A stretch of DNA of 56,430 bases from Streptococcus agalactiae ATCC 13813 (lineage in GTDB: Bacteria > Bacillota > Bacilli > Lactobacillales > Streptococcaceae): the NCBI RefSeq assembly GCF_000186445.1, contig NZ_GL636070.1, positions 1,898,907 through 1,955,336 on the forward strand, written 5' to 3'. A program made the position numbers and the translations under genes. Below, one piece after another: positions 55,529-56,430 of this stretch; position 1 is the stretch's first letter; each line of letters starts with the position of its first letter. A model generated the notes under the pieces. The model was not told the DNA's origin. It did no database searches and saw only the letters and a list, made by a program, of their open reading frames with translations.

Positions 55529-56430
55529 TTATTTATTTTCAATTTGACGATAAGCATCGGTTGCAACTAATCGGAACAGTTCAGTATTTTTAGGAATTGG
55601 ATTTTCAAATGGCACTGCCGTTTGACCTGCAATGATTAATCCTGTACCTTTCGCTTTTGGTTTTTCAACATAACGAATAAGTGCATCTGTCAAATTGATG
55701 GTTTGAGTTAAGTATTGTAAATCAGTTTTCTTTTGCTTCAACAAAACGATAAATTCACTGTTTGAAATTAATTTACGTCCTTCAGTACGTTCAAGTAGTG
55801 TTTCAACGTTTTGAGTGATCCCCGTTGGGATTGCACCGTATTTACGAACACGAGCGTAAAGATTAGTGAAGAAAGCTGCTTGATTATCTGTCAAAAACTG
55901 ATTTTGCATTTCATCAAAGTAAATACGAGTTGTTAGTTTACCTTGATTGTTAACGACTTGGTTCCAGATATAATCTTGTACAACCATCAAGGCAAAAGGT
56001 TTTAATTTACCATCTAGTTTCTTCAAATTGAAAATAACGACTTGATTATTCAAGTTAACATTAGTTTCATGAGCAAAAATATCTTGAGACCCGTTCGTAT
56101 ATGATTCAGATTTTAATGCTAAATCTTTGGCAACTTCCTCAGGTTGTTCTATTAGAATGTTGTACCAATCTTTTAGCGTTGGTGTTCTATCAGTGATACG
56201 TTCATAACATAGACGTGTGACACGGTCAATAATCGAAAAATCTTCGTCAGTAACTTCTTGAAGAATATTTTCAAAAAGTCCCATGATAAGTGACGATTTT
56301 TCACCAATAGGGTCTGCATCTTCAACTGATAGATTTTCTTCATCTGGTAAATCCATCAAATTCAAGTGTGTCTGTGAACCTGGGAAAATATCAATCAACT
56401 GAGCATCAAATGCACGTCCAATATCAGAAT
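55529..56430 (-). CDS. virB4: VirB4/TraE-type secretion ATPase (5' end outside)
   Basis: The C-terminal part, about 300 residues, of the T4SS ATPase. The reading frame is open to the window edge: GRAFDAQLID precedes the first in-window segment DIFPGSQTHLNLMDLPDEEN. It contains the Walker B/DE-type TRIYFDEMQNQFLTDNQ block, a helix NLYARVRKYGAIPTGITQNVETLL and the C-terminal sensor region. The Walker A motif lies outside. It precedes the CHAP gene by 57 bases. Confidence 0.9.
   Translation of the reverse strand, partial: SDIGRAFDAQLIDIFPGSQTHLNLMDLPDEENLSVEDADPIGEKSSLIMGLFENILQEVTDEDFSIIDRVTRLCYERITDRTPTLKDWYNILIEQPEEVAKDLALKSESYTNGSQDIFAHETNVNLNNQVVIFNLKKLDGKLKPFALMVVQDYIWNQVVNNQGKLTTRIYFDEMQNQFLTDNQAAFFTNLYARVRKYGAIPTGITQNVETLLERTEGRKLISNSEFIVLLKQKKTDLQYLTQTINLTDALIRYVEKPKAKGTGLIIAGQTAVPFENPIPKNTELFRLVATDAYRQIENK

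Larger units (their letters stand above)
32812..56430. mobile_element. TnGBS-type integrative conjugative element (partial)
   Basis: The segment from just upstream of the glyQ promoter to the window end carries a DDE transposase at its terminus, a ParA/ribbon-helix-helix module, resolvase, relaxase, MobC, a coupling protein and type IV secretion genes, all read from the minus strand. This association of DDE transposition with conjugation defines the TnGBS family of streptococci. The left boundary is placed by the known 15-16 bp distance to the -35 box and is approximate (about 32797-32825). The right end, terminal repeats and target duplication are outside the window. Confidence 0.85.

Overview
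The window looks like a low-GC Firmicute chromosome, most likely Streptococcus agalactiae (group B Streptococcus) or a close pyogenic streptococcus. The evidence is the gene order nadE-pncB-trxB, rsmH-ftsL-pbp2x-mraY, proBA, tkt, glpKOF and glyQ-azoR-glyS, followed by an integrated element with the gene content of the TnGBS family. TnGBS elements are integrative conjugative elements (ICEs) that use a DDE transposase instead of an integrase. The species call is inference from gene order and protein resemblance; no search was run.

Chromosomal part (1 to about 32,800). Nearly everything is on the minus strand. From low to high coordinate it holds: NAD biosynthesis (nadE, pncB); thioredoxin reductase; a DUF4059-like membrane protein; a polar amino-acid ABC importer; a DEAD-box helicase with a frameshifted 3' end; a cell-division/peptidoglycan cluster (mraY, pbp2x, ftsL, rsmH); proline synthesis (proA, broken by a one-base deletion, and proB); a plus-strand PTS EIIBC gene; an ABC-2 exporter pair; a small possible bacteriocin-immunity protein; transketolase; an Mga-like regulator coupled to a flavoprotein that lacks the usual redox cysteine; the glycerol genes glpF-glpO-glpK; DUF1294 and DUF896 proteins; and glyS, an azoreductase-like gene and glyQ behind a glycine T-box leader. 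Likely cre (CcpA) sites lie at glpK, tkt and the PTS gene. Two genes, rsmH and proB, have an extended -10 so close to the ATG that leaderless mRNAs are expected.

Element part (about 32,812 to past the window end). The element ends just upstream of the glyQ promoter, which matches the known TnGBS preference for sites 15-16 bp upstream of a -35 box. All its recognised genes are on the minus strand. From the terminus inward: a roughly 70-nt terminated RNA on the plus strand; the DDE transposase; a Fic protein; a ribbon-helix-helix protein; ParA; a small unknown protein; a serine resolvase with a dyad region; a 2-TM unknown protein; relaxase and MobC; a probable oriT spacer; a small protein; a 1439-aa TOPRIM / calcium-repeat / ArdC-like / zincin protein; a 134-aa protein; topoisomerase III; a 43-aa small ORF; VirD4 coupling protein; a PcfB-like protein; a TcpC-like protein; a coiled-coil protein; SSB; a VirB8-like protein; a lysozyme-CHAP hydrolase; and VirB4, cut by the window edge. 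Together these make a type IV secretion channel, a DNA-processing module and a plasmid-like maintenance module.

The least expected feature is in the maintenance module. Five separate AT-rich spacers between 34,540 and 37,230 each carry four to seven direct repeats of a TATAAATA-like core spaced exactly 12 bp apart. This looks like a dispersed centromere/operator array for the ParA and ribbon-helix-helix pair. The far end of the element lies outside the window, so its terminal repeats and full length cannot be checked here.
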